A DNA stretch of 37,677 nucleotides, taken from the NCBI RefSeq assembly GCF_001700325.1, contig NZ_MATO01000060.1, positions 1 to 37,677 on the forward strand. Direction: 5' to 3'. Source of the DNA: Caryophanon latum. GTDB lineage: Bacteria > Bacillota > Bacilli > Bacillales_A > Planococcaceae. Under the pieces are notes generated by a model. It was not told where the DNA came from and ran no database searches. It was given only the letters and a program-made list of their open reading frames with translations. Positions within the stretch are counted from its first letter, which is position 1; each line of letters begins with the position of its first letter. Below, in pieces: positions 1 through 6,428 of this stretch. The position numbers and the translations under genes were made by a program.

Positions 1-60
1 TAAACCCTTTTTTCAGTTTGTCCTTGACTTGGGGACCATATTATAGTAATCAATCCTTTT
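1..60 (+). mobile_element. Possible 3' end of an IS3-type element at the window edge
   Basis: The first bases read TAA, then a T-rich stretch, then TTTGTCCTTGACTTGGGGAC. A stop codon followed by a TGTCCTTGAC-like end is reminiscent of the region after orfB in IS3-family elements. No coding sequence is visible because the window starts here. This is inference from resemblance only. The rest of 61-195 shows nothing I can assign. Confidence 0.25.
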
Positions 61-195
61 TACATGCTATACCCATATAATATCGTATTTAACCTTTCAC
101 CAAAAGTGCGTAAGAACCTTAAATTTGGATATCGTAGCATTTGTAATGATTTTGTTGTGGTGACTTAATTTTATCAAAGGGGCTTCTTTTTTTCA

Positions 196-352
196 TGCAC
201 ATTTTTGAACCCGAGTTGGACGACGGAGGGCGCGACTTCTGCAGGAACAGCGCGTGCGGAATATCCATTTTTTCGCGCAGCGGAAAAATTAGATGGAGCC
301 GCGCCCGCGAAAAGCGTCGCCCGAAACGGAGCCAACTCGCCGCTACATGTAT
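196..352. repeat. Dispersed GC-rich intergenic repeat (family B copy)
   Basis: The stretch contains CGACTTCTGCAGGAACAGCG, later CGCCCGCGAAAAGCGTCGCC and CCGAAACGGAGCCAAC. It has the same layout as the copy near 9215-9310 (CTCCTGCGGGAA, then CGCCCGCGGAAAGC). Similar sequences are common between genes in Bacillaceae genomes, from memory. Short open frames on both strands here follow the repeat and are not credible genes. Confidence 0.6.
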
Positions 353-361
353 ACATAAAAC

Positions 362-396
362 AAAGCATCGGCGAATATTACATTCACCGATGCTTT
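362..396 (-). terminator. Distal copy of the hag terminator stem-loop, with T-tract
   Basis: This 35-nt stem-loop has 15-bp arms (AAAGCATCGG… / …CCGATGCTTT) and a 5-nt loop. Read on the minus strand the arms pair fully, with one G-U wobble. On the plus strand the same position is a C-A mismatch, so the minus strand is the functional direction. On the minus strand it is followed by GTTTTATG, a U-rich tract. The same 35 bases, with one difference, lie at 1935-1969 on the other side of the IS. It is therefore probably the original hag terminator, with its T-tract, separated from hag by the insertion. Confidence 0.7.
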
Positions 397-489
397 CATT
401 CTGTTGATAAACTATTACGTCAATGAATTTTATGTGAAATATCGGGTAAATTCCTTTCAATTCAGTTATTTGAGTAGGAGGGATTTTTT

Positions 490-1872
490 ATGTTCTACAC
501 ACCATCTAGACAAGCTATTGAGAAACATCGTGAAATGTATAGCTATATGGTGGATACTTCGCATCCATTAATTGCCTTAGATCAATTAATCAACTGGTCT
601 ACCCTGTTAAAAAACGTATTTCCATATTATTCAACGACAGCTACAGGGCGCCCTACAGCGGACCCGATTGTCCTCATTAAAATATTATTTATTCAAAAGT
701 TAGAAGGGTTTCGCTCCGTTCGATTTACCTGTAAACAAATCCAATCGAACGTCACATACCGTTGGTTTTTAGGGATTAGTCTGTTTACACGTGTCCCACA
801 TCATAGTACAATTTCTAAGTTTTTATGGAACCGTCTACAAGGAGCTGATTTTTGGCTCGCCGTATTTAACCAACAAATTAAGCAAATTTATAAAGAAGGA
901 TTTATTGCGAATGAAACATGGGCTGGAGATGAAACAGAGTTAAAAGCAAACGCAAATAAACGTTTTCGCCATAAAATTTTGACAGAAAAAGTGATTCCAA
1001 CCAAACCCGAGGATTTACAAGAAATCAATGCATTTCGTGTGAAGCATGGGAAAAAGCCGTTAAAAGTAGTTGCGCCAAAGGTCATCCATCCTCCGACAAA
1101 TTATAGCCCAATTGATAAAGACGCGCGTCTTTCTGTTAAACATGTAGAAAGAGGGCAGTTTGCTTATTTTGAACATCGAATTGTGGATACATTACATGGA
1201 TTTATTATCGCTACAGAATTAACAGCTGCCAATGTCCCTGGTCACCAAGTATTACCAACACAAGTCGATCAACTCCATTTACTTTTTGGCGAATATGCGA
1301 AAGAAATCACGCTTGATGCAGGGTACTATAACGCCACTTGTGCGAAGCAATTATTGAAAAGAGGCTTCTTTATTTCCATGCCCTATAAACGTTCGAGAAG
1401 TAAAGAACATCCCAAGTGTAAAAGAACGCACTTCAAAAAAGTAAAGGATGGTTTATATGCTTGCCCAATGGGCATTCCATTTTCATATCGGACGACAACT
1501 CGAGGCGGGTATCATGAATTTAAAGCACCTAAAGGGAGCTGTACAAATTGTCCTTATTCATTGAAGGAGGAGGATCGAGTTTTACGTATTTCAATCCATC
1601 AAAAAACGTATGATAGGTTAAGAGAGATGCGTTTATCTCAGCGAGGGAAAATTTTAAAAGTAGTACGCCCACAAACGATTGAGCTCAGTTTTGCCCATAG
1701 CAAAGAAAACCACGGTCTCCGTTACGCCAGATACCGTAGTCTTCTTAAGGTAAAAACGCAAGTTTTGATGACAGCCATCATTCAAAACTTTAAGAAATGG
1801 GCCAAGCTCCGTTCACTAAAACAAGTTGGACTCCACCTCACATATAAAATTATAGAAGATGACGTAGAATAA
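490..1872 (+). CDS. IS1182-family DDE transposase
   Basis: A 460-aa transposase that catalyses cut or strand transfer at the ends of the surrounding IS. The N-terminal part (about 1-130) matches the IS1182/DUF772-type region, with GRPTADPIVLIKILFIQ and VTYRWFLGISL. The DDE core shows D147 in AGDETELKANANK, D276 in LDAGYY, and a glutamate in the segment 398-406 (ELSFA…KENHGLRYAR). A Cys cluster typical of the family's insertion region lies near residues 330-365 (ACPMG … CTNCPY). The start is an ATG with AGGAGG 8 nt upstream. The frame is uninterrupted and full length. A hairpin terminator follows at once. Confidence in the family is high; the named element is not identified. Confidence 0.92.
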   Translation: MFYTPSRQAIEKHREMYSYMVDTSHPLIALDQLINWSTLLKNVFPYYSTTATGRPTADPIVLIKILFIQKLEGFRSVRFTCKQIQSNVTYRWFLGISLFTRVPHHSTISKFLWNRLQGADFWLAVFNQQIKQIYKEGFIANETWAGDETELKANANKRFRHKILTEKVIPTKPEDLQEINAFRVKHGKKPLKVVAPKVIHPPTNYSPIDKDARLSVKHVERGQFAYFEHRIVDTLHGFIIATELTAANVPGHQVLPTQVDQLHLLFGEYAKEITLDAGYYNATCAKQLLKRGFFISMPYKRSRSKEHPKCKRTHFKKVKDGLYACPMGIPFSYRTTTRGGYHEFKAPKGSCTNCPYSLKEEDRVLRISIHQKTYDRLREMRLSQRGKILKVVRPQTIELSFAHSKENHGLRYARYRSLLKVKTQVLMTAIIQNFKKWAKLRSLKQVGLHLTYKIIEDDVE

Positions 1873-1876
1873 TTCA

Positions 1877-1905
1877 AAAAATCCCTGCGAAATTCACAGG
1901 GATTT
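1877..1905 (+). terminator. Terminator of the transposase gene
   Basis: AAAATCCCTG and CAGGGATTTT form a 10-bp stem around a 9-nt loop, 5 nt after the transposase stop, followed by TTTTATTG. It lies inside the IS. Confidence 0.75.
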
Positions 1906-1934
1906 TATTGACACTTTTGTTTTTCAACAACGTG

Positions 1935-1969
1935 AAAGCATCGGCGAATGTTACATTCACCGATGCTTT
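1935..1969 (-). terminator. Proximal copy of the hag terminator stem-loop
   Basis: The same 35-nt stem-loop as 362-396 with one loop difference, 70 nt downstream of the hag stop. On the minus strand the arms pair completely (one G-U). Because of the IS it is now followed by CACGTTGTTG instead of the T-rich GTTTTATG next to the distal copy. Termination here may be weaker than in the ancestral state. Confidence 0.7.
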
Positions 1970-2038
1970 GTTCAATTTAGAGGGGGGGTTTGTCCCAGCC
2001 TCTTCTTATTTTATAAATATTTAATTATTCAGTTAGAA

Positions 2039-3709
2039 TTAACCTAATAATTGTAATACGCCTTGTGGCTGTTGGTTAGCTTGAGCTAACATTGATTGAG
2101 CAGCTTGAGTTAAGATATTGTTCTTCGTGAAGTTCATCATCTCTTTCGCCATATCTGTATCACGGATACGAGATTCAGCAGCTGTTAAGTTTTCAGAAGA
2201 AGCACCTAAGTTGTTAATTGTGTGCTCTAAACGATTTTGAACCGCACCAAGTGCTGCACGTTGAGTTGATACTTTGTTGATTGCAGCATCTAGTGTAGTG
2301 ATAGCTTTTGCAGCAGTTTCATGTGAAGAAAGGTCTAACGAATTCTCTACTGCTGTAGAATCTGTACCATTTGTTACAGTAGCCGTACTATTGAAACCTG
2401 TCCCTGAACCCACAATACCTAATGCAGATGCACGCATATCACCAATTGATACTGTCATCGCTTGATTTTCATTTGCACCAATTTGGAATTTCACAGATTG
2501 ATCTTTTGCATCTGCTGGAGCTTTAGTCACTGATTTTGTCTCAGGTTCTAAAATATAAGTTTTATTAGATGATGTTGTTGGTGCTGTTGTTGGTGCCGTA
2601 AATGTGAATGAAATACCTTCTTGATTAAATTCAACTTTCCCTCCAGTTGCAACATCTTTATAGTTGAAATTACCTAATGAAGCACCCGCTGAATTTTGTA
2701 AATCAATTACTACATTACCTGCACTATATTTTACATTGATTTGTGCTAAACCTTCTAAGTTTGAACCTTCAGCAGCAACTTTAATGTTTGAAAGTTCTCC
2801 ACCATTTGACAATGCCGCTTGTTTTGTTTGTTCTGTAGTTACCGCACCTAAGCTAGCTGTTGGTACGTCTTTTAATGCAATTTCAACTTTCCCCTTTGCA
2901 GCCCAATCAGTTGCTTCAGATCCTTTAAAGCTTAAGCTAATACCATTACCATTAAATGAATAAGTATCTGTAGCTACATCATGTGATAGAGCCGCCGAAA
3001 CGATATTCGTGATATCAGTAGCAGTCGATACTTTTGCATTTAATGTAAATCCACCGTTAGTTGTTTTCGTAATAGAGAAAGTTGCTGCAGTTAATTTAGC
3101 GCTAGACCATTCAATGCCCTCGGCTGTTTTACCAGAGAAGCTAACATTAAATTTAGCACCTTCTGTAGTGATAGCCGTTCCTGCTGAATTTTTCCATGTA
3201 ATTGGCTCTGTACCAACTTGTATTTCTTGACCAGCCTTAGCGACTTGAACTTTTTCTACAGTAGAAGCTGAAGTAGAATAAGCGTCTGAAAGTTCACCAT
3301 TTACTAATTTCTTCGTGTTGAACTCAGTTGTGTTACCGATACGGTTAATTTCAGAAGTTAACTGATCGATTTCTTTTTGGATTTGAGAACGGTCATCCGT
3401 AGTGTTTGTATCGTTACCAGCTTGTACAGCTAATTCACGCATACGTTGTAAAATTGCATGAGTTTCGTTTAATGCACCCTCAGCAGTTTGGATTAAAGAG
3501 ATACCGTCTTGTGCGTTTTTAGAAGCCATGTCTAAACCACGGATTTGTCCACGCATTTTTTCAGAGATTGCTAAACCAGCAGCGTCATCGCCAGCACGGT
3601 TGATTTTGTACCCTGAAGATAATTTTTCTAAAGCTTTTGAAGTTTGCGTATTGTTGAACGCAAGGTTACGGTGCGTGTTTAACGCAGAAATGTTATGTTG
3701 AATTCTCAT
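2039..3709 (-). CDS. hag: Flagellin
   Basis: A 556-aa flagellin, subunit of the flagellar filament, secreted by the flagellar type III system. The N-terminal D0/D1 region (about 1-145) starts MRIQHNISALNTHRNLAF and includes LSSGYKINRAGDDAAGLAIS. The C-terminal D1/D0 (about 465-556) contains AAESRIRDTDMAKEMMNFTK and ends QGVLQLLG. Between them is a Thr/Ala/Ser-rich insert of roughly 300 residues (surface D2/D3), so it is much longer than the 304-aa B. subtilis Hag. The start is the ATG at 3709, with AAGGAGG 8 nt before it. An upstream in-frame ATG at 3745 would add 12 unlikely residues. It is last in the flgM-to-hag cluster, with its own sigma-D-like promoter and CsrA-site leader. Confidence 0.96.
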   Translation of the reverse strand: MRIQHNISALNTHRNLAFNNTQTSKALEKLSSGYKINRAGDDAAGLAISEKMRGQIRGLDMASKNAQDGISLIQTAEGALNETHAILQRMRELAVQAGNDTNTTDDRSQIQKEIDQLTSEINRIGNTTEFNTKKLVNGELSDAYSTSASTVEKVQVAKAGQEIQVGTEPITWKNSAGTAITTEGAKFNVSFSGKTAEGIEWSSAKLTAATFSITKTTNGGFTLNAKVSTATDITNIVSAALSHDVATDTYSFNGNGISLSFKGSEATDWAAKGKVEIALKDVPTASLGAVTTEQTKQAALSNGGELSNIKVAAEGSNLEGLAQINVKYSAGNVVIDLQNSAGASLGNFNYKDVATGGKVEFNQEGISFTFTAPTTAPTTSSNKTYILEPETKSVTKAPADAKDQSVKFQIGANENQAMTVSIGDMRASALGIVGSGTGFNSTATVTNGTDSTAVENSLDLSSHETAAKAITTLDAAINKVSTQRAALGAVQNRLEHTINNLGASSENLTAAESRIRDTDMAKEMMNFTKNNILTQAAQSMLAQANQQPQGVLQLLG

Positions 3710-3740
3710 TTGGAATTCCTCCTTGAATGTTTTTTTATGA

Positions 3741-3756
3741 CCCACGTCCGTGTGGG
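3741..3756 (-). promoter_or_regulatory. Predicted CsrA-binding hairpin in the hag leader
   Basis: On the minus strand, CCCACACGGACGTGGG forms a 5-bp stem (CCCAC/GTGGG) that presents ACGGAC in the loop. A GGA in a hairpin loop is the classic CsrA target. A second GGA lies in the hag Shine-Dalgarno (AAGGAGGAA, about 3716-3724), as in the two-site arrangement known for B. subtilis hag. csrA and fliW lie immediately upstream. Binding here is inferred. Confidence 0.7.
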
Positions 3757-3797
3757 AAAGTTTAGCATCGGTGTAGCACCTTTGCTTTACACTGTAT

Positions 3798-3823
3798 ATA
3801 TCGTGATGTCGCTTAAATGTTTA
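3798..3823 (-). promoter_or_regulatory. Sigma-D-type promoter of hag
   Basis: On the minus strand, TAAA (3823-3820), then 14 nt, then CACGATAT (3805-3798). The sigma-D consensus is TAAA-N15-GCCGATAT, so this matches 4/4 and 6/8 with spacing one short. It would give a leader of roughly 80-90 nt containing the CsrA hairpin. Confidence 0.6.
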
Positions 3824-3874
3824 ATAGCTTTTTAAATTATTTTTTTATTTTTTTTCATATTCTTTTCAATAGCA

Positions 3875-3905
3875 TAAAAAAACCGCCAATTTATATGCTT
3901 GGCGG
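3875..3905 (-). terminator. Terminator after csrA
   Basis: On the minus strand, CCGCCAA, a 9-nt loop and TTGGCGG are followed by TTTTTTTATG. It lies 10 nt past the csrA stop and separates yviE-fliW-csrA from hag. Confidence 0.85.
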
Positions 3906-3914
3906 CGATGTACA

Positions 3915-4130
3915 TCATTTCTTGAAGTTTTTCAACAGCTCCATATTACTGCTTAACGCTTCCTCATTTTGTTCACGAATTTGCTTATATATTTCTTTAC
4001 GGTGAATTTCCACGCTTTTTGGTGCGACGATGCCAAGCTTCACTTGGTCGCCGTCCACGCTTAAAATTTTCACCTCGATGTTGTCGTTAATAATAATTGA
4101 TTCGTTCGGCTTGCGTGATAATACGAGCAT
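3915..4130 (-). CDS. csrA: Carbon storage regulator CsrA, translational repressor of flagellin
   Basis: A 71-aa RNA-binding protein, full length for the family (about 70-75 aa). It starts [20 protein letters not shown] and continues [20 protein letters not shown] then [11 protein letters not shown]. These are the five-strand CsrA core with the conserved first-strand LxLxR and the GIxAP-xxVxxHR segment. Known role in Bacillus: binds GGA hairpins in the hag leader and blocks translation, antagonised by FliW. The ATG overlaps the fliW stop as TAATG, so the two are translationally coupled. An intrinsic terminator follows. The hag leader next downstream has a matching GGA hairpin. Confidence 0.96.
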   Translation of the reverse strand: MLVLSRKPNESIIINDNIEVKILSVDGDQVKLGIVAPKSVEIHRKEIYKQIREQNEEALSSNMELLKNFKK

Positions 4131-4573
4131 TATTTAACGCTCCCTTCCAATGCGCTCACCGGATAGCGGAGTGGGTGCTTGTCGTTATCTTGCAAAATGA
4201 TTTGCTTGCCGAGCTTCGTCGCTTTATTAATGACAATCGGTGCTAATAAATTAATCGTTGAGCTTTGGAACGTTTCCTTTAGCGTCACGATGCCGTATAC
4301 GAGCACGTCATTTTCCTGCTCTAACTGTAGCAGCTCTTTATCAGCATCGCTTAAGTCAAATGAATAATCCGATTTAAATGCAAATGGATACGCCACTAAA
4401 AAGCCGATTTCTGCTGTTTCAACCGACTGGAACGATGCAAGTGGCACATCTGCTTCAATTGGTAGCAGCACAAACTTTTTCTCATTCGGAAACCCTGGGA
4501 TGCCCTCTGTAAATGTTAAAATCGCATCCTCGTCAATCGTTACTTCACCTAAAAATTTCGTTTCAATGTTCAT
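4130..4573 (-). CDS. fliW: Flagellar assembly factor FliW (CsrA antagonist)
   Basis: A 147-aa FliW, the usual length. It binds flagellin or CsrA, releasing or restraining CsrA and so coupling flagellin synthesis to export. Visible family segments are [18 protein letters not shown] near residues 21-38 and [19 protein letters not shown] near 58-76, with NLLAPIVIN around 107-115. It starts at an ATG 17 nt after the yviE stop; GGAG lies about 12 nt upstream, a long spacing. It overlaps csrA by one base. Context and sequence agree; no oddities. Confidence 0.95.
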   Translation of the reverse strand: MNIETKFLGEVTIDEDAILTFTEGIPGFPNEKKFVLLPIEADVPLASFQSVETAEIGFLVAYPFAFKSDYSFDLSDADKELLQLEQENDVLVYGIVTLKETFQSSTINLLAPIVINKATKLGKQIILQDNDKHPLRYPVSALEGSVK

Positions 4574-4590
4574 ACATTCATCCGGCTCCT

Positions 4591-5151
4591 TTATACGTAA
4601 ACCTCTACTGATGGACGCTGCGCTACTGTTCCTTTCACTGTACCGTACGTTAAATCAATTTGCGGTTTATTTACCTTTACATCTATTTTCGGCTTTTGCG
4701 CTTGAATTTCAACATTTACCTCACCGGCTGTATAGTCCATTTTCACCGCACCTGCCGACGGAATGAACGTAAGTCCGATTTGCTTTTGTGGCTGCACCAT
4801 ATCATTTTGTTTCGCAATTTGCTGAATCGCGGCACCGCGCTGACCTTTTCCTGCCCCACGCATGAGCATGTCGCCTTGCTGTGCTGCTTTAGCAATCGAT
4901 TCCATCACTGCTTGACGCCCTTTTTCGACGTATTCTTTATTCACTTGTGAAATCGGCTTTAGCCCTGCCTCCTGAAACGCTTGTGATTGATCAATATGTA
5001 GCTGACCAGGCTCGCTATTAATTTCAAGCGTCGCTGCTTCTTGCTCAATCGTCATTTCTGCTTCTGGCTGTGAAATGTTTACTTGCGGTGGTTTAATGTC
5101 ATAATCCATTTTTATGTTATTAATTTGCAATTGAATTTGTGGAATTGCCAC
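4591..5151 (-). CDS. yviE: YviE-like flagellar-locus protein (DUF6470)
   Basis: A 186-aa protein of unknown biochemical function, always found in this flagellar context in Bacillales. It has no signal peptide or membrane segment. The sequence starts [18 protein letters not shown] and has alternating hydrophobic/polar beta-type repeats at the N-terminus ([20 protein letters not shown]) and C-terminus ([18 protein letters not shown]), with a helical middle. The start is GTG, set by AAGGAGGG 7 nt upstream. It sits just after an intrinsic-terminator-like hairpin that follows flgL, so read-through or an internal promoter must feed yviE-fliW-csrA. Family assignment rests on sequence character plus synteny. 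Confidence 0.85.
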   Translation of the reverse strand: MAIPQIQLQINNIKMDYDIKPPQVNISQPEAEMTIEQEAATLEINSEPGQLHIDQSQAFQEAGLKPISQVNKEYVEKGRQAVMESIAKAAQQGDMLMRGAGKGQRGAAIQQIAKQNDMVQPQKQIGLTFIPSAGAVKMDYTAGEVNVEIQAQKPKIDVKVNKPQIDLTYGTVKGTVAQRPSVEVYV

Positions 5152-5175
5152 CGAAATCCCTCCTTACGATTTAAG

Positions 5176-5209
5176 AAAAAGCGTTTGAACGAATGCTCAA
5201 ACGCTTTTT
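5176..5209 (-). terminator. Terminator-like hairpin between flgL and yviE
   Basis: A 13-bp perfect stem (AAAAAGCGTTTGA / TCAAACGCTTTTT) with an 8-nt loop. On the minus strand it ends TTTTTCTTAAAT. It begins 14 nt after the flgL stop and ends only about 15 nt before the yviE Shine-Dalgarno. Confidence 0.8.
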
Positions 5210-5222
5210 ACTATTTCTTTAT

Positions 5223-6149
5223 TTATCGGATGAAGTCGACTAATGTTTGCTGTACAATTTTTGCACCAATTGATAAACCAGCTGAATGAATTGATTGTGC
5301 AATCGTTAAATCTGAAATCGCTTTTGCGTAATCTGTATCTTCGTTCATCGACTTTTGCTTCGTAATGTTAATGTTTAACGTCGCTAAACGGTTATCCATC
5401 ATTTCAACGCGCTGCTGCTTAGCCCCAAGCTCTGCACGAGATACTAAAATAGCTGAGTGAATAGAAGAAATATTAGTCAAATCAGTTGGATCACCAATAC
5501 CATCACCTAAAATTTCACTAATCGCTGTTGAATCATCTGACTCAATCGCTTCAATCGCTCTTCCTAATGTATCATCAATTCCTTTAAATATTGGCATACC
5601 ATTAGAATTCACGTTAAACGTAACACCTTCAAATACTTCCATCATTACTTTACCGTCAGGTGCAATAATGTTTGGATTCATTACACGTGCGCCTGTACCT
5701 GAACCATCATCGATAAATAGTGGTTTTTGTGTATTCGTGCCTGAGAAAATATATTTCCCCGCTACTTGCGTATTGCCCATATCACGAATTTGCTCACGAA
5801 TTTGTTCAACTTCCGTTTTAATTTTATCGCGGTCATCTGCTGTATTCGTATCATTTGAAGCCTGTACTAAAAGTTCACGTAAACGGTTCACTGCATCGCC
5901 TACTTCACCGTATGTAGCGTCCGTTGTATCTACCCACGTGTTTACTTCGCCGATGTTGCGTTGGAATTGCTCGATTTTGTTTAAGCTTGTACGGTAGCCC
6001 ATTCCTTTAATTGCTGCTACTGGGTCCTCTGAAGCGCGAGTGAACTTCATACCTGAGTCAATTTGGTTTTGGAGCTTGCCCATTTTGCCATAGCTTGTAT
6101 TTAAGTTGCGTAGCATATTTGTGCTAAGCATTGATTGTGTAACGCGCAT
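5223..6149 (-). CDS. flgL: Flagellar hook-associated protein 3 FlgL (hook-filament junction)
   Basis: A 308-aa FlgL, usual length. With FlgK it forms the junction between hook and filament and is exported by the flagellar apparatus. The flagellin-like N-terminus is MRVTQSMLSTNMLRNLNTSY, followed by SGMKFTRASEDPVAAIKGM. The C-terminus ends with a D0-type helix (DLTIAQSIHSAGLSIGAKIV). The ATG at 6149 is preceded by GAGAGG about 8 nt upstream. In relatives flgK and flgL are close neighbours. Here a 279-bp gap filled by a repeat lies between them, so the two may no longer be tightly co-transcribed. Confidence 0.95.
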   Translation of the reverse strand: MRVTQSMLSTNMLRNLNTSYGKMGKLQNQIDSGMKFTRASEDPVAAIKGMGYRTSLNKIEQFQRNIGEVNTWVDTTDATYGEVGDAVNRLRELLVQASNDTNTADDRDKIKTEVEQIREQIRDMGNTQVAGKYIFSGTNTQKPLFIDDGSGTGARVMNPNIIAPDGKVMMEVFEGVTFNVNSNGMPIFKGIDDTLGRAIEAIESDDSTAISEILGDGIGDPTDLTNISSIHSAILVSRAELGAKQQRVEMMDNRLATLNINITKQKSMNEDTDYAKAISDLTIAQSIHSAGLSIGAKIVQQTLVDFIR

Positions 6150-6182
6150 GTCGGTACCTCTCTTTCGTTTTTATCGCTTATT

Positions 6183-6404
6183 TGTTGATTAACTAATAAA
6201 TATTAGCAGTCGCTTATTGCGGCTCGCGTTCCTGGGGCTCGGCTCAAGCCTCCTCGCCACTCCTACGTCGCGGCTGTGGGGTCTTGAGTCACGAGCTGTT
6301 CCCCAAGGAGTCTCGCCGCACGCGACCTGCTAATATAAGGCTGTCTTCATTTCAATGCTGAAAACAAACGACTTTGCGGTATAAACGCCGCTAATTCTAA
6401 TCAT
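6183..6404. repeat. Degenerate element A copy between flgK and flgL
   Basis: The left end, TGTTGATTAACTA, is 2 mismatches from the 13-bp terminal repeat TGTTGATTAGCCA. The interior has the family core: TTGCGGCTCGCGTTCCTGGG, CTACGTCGCGGCTGTGGGGT, CCCCAAGGAGTCTCGCCGCA. The right terminal repeat has decayed (GCTAAT near 6392). It lacks the 60-bp hairpin module. It interrupts an otherwise compact flagellar operon. Confidence 0.75.
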
Positions 6405-6428
6405 TATAACTATCTTATAAAGTAAAAA

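Larger units (their letters stand above)
397..1934 (+). mobile_element. IS1182-type insertion sequence (about 1.54 kb)
   Basis: The element has one transposase gene plus its own terminator, and ends in imperfect inverted repeats. The left end (from 397) reads CATTCTGTTGATAAAC. The right end, read inward on the minus strand from 1934, reads CACGTTGTTGAAAAAC. The similarity continues to a shared GTCAAT about 24 nt in. It is bounded on both sides by a 35-bp stem-loop as direct repeats (362-396 and 1935-1969) that differ by one base. The exact boundary is ambiguous by a few bases because the stem-loop and IS ends share TTTCA/TGAAA. The transposase looks intact, so the copy may be recent and active. 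Confidence 0.8.

Noticed and set aside
119-460. Open frames on both strands across 119-460
   Set aside because: They follow the GC-rich repeat and the stem-loop, lack ribosome binding sites, and show no protein family features.
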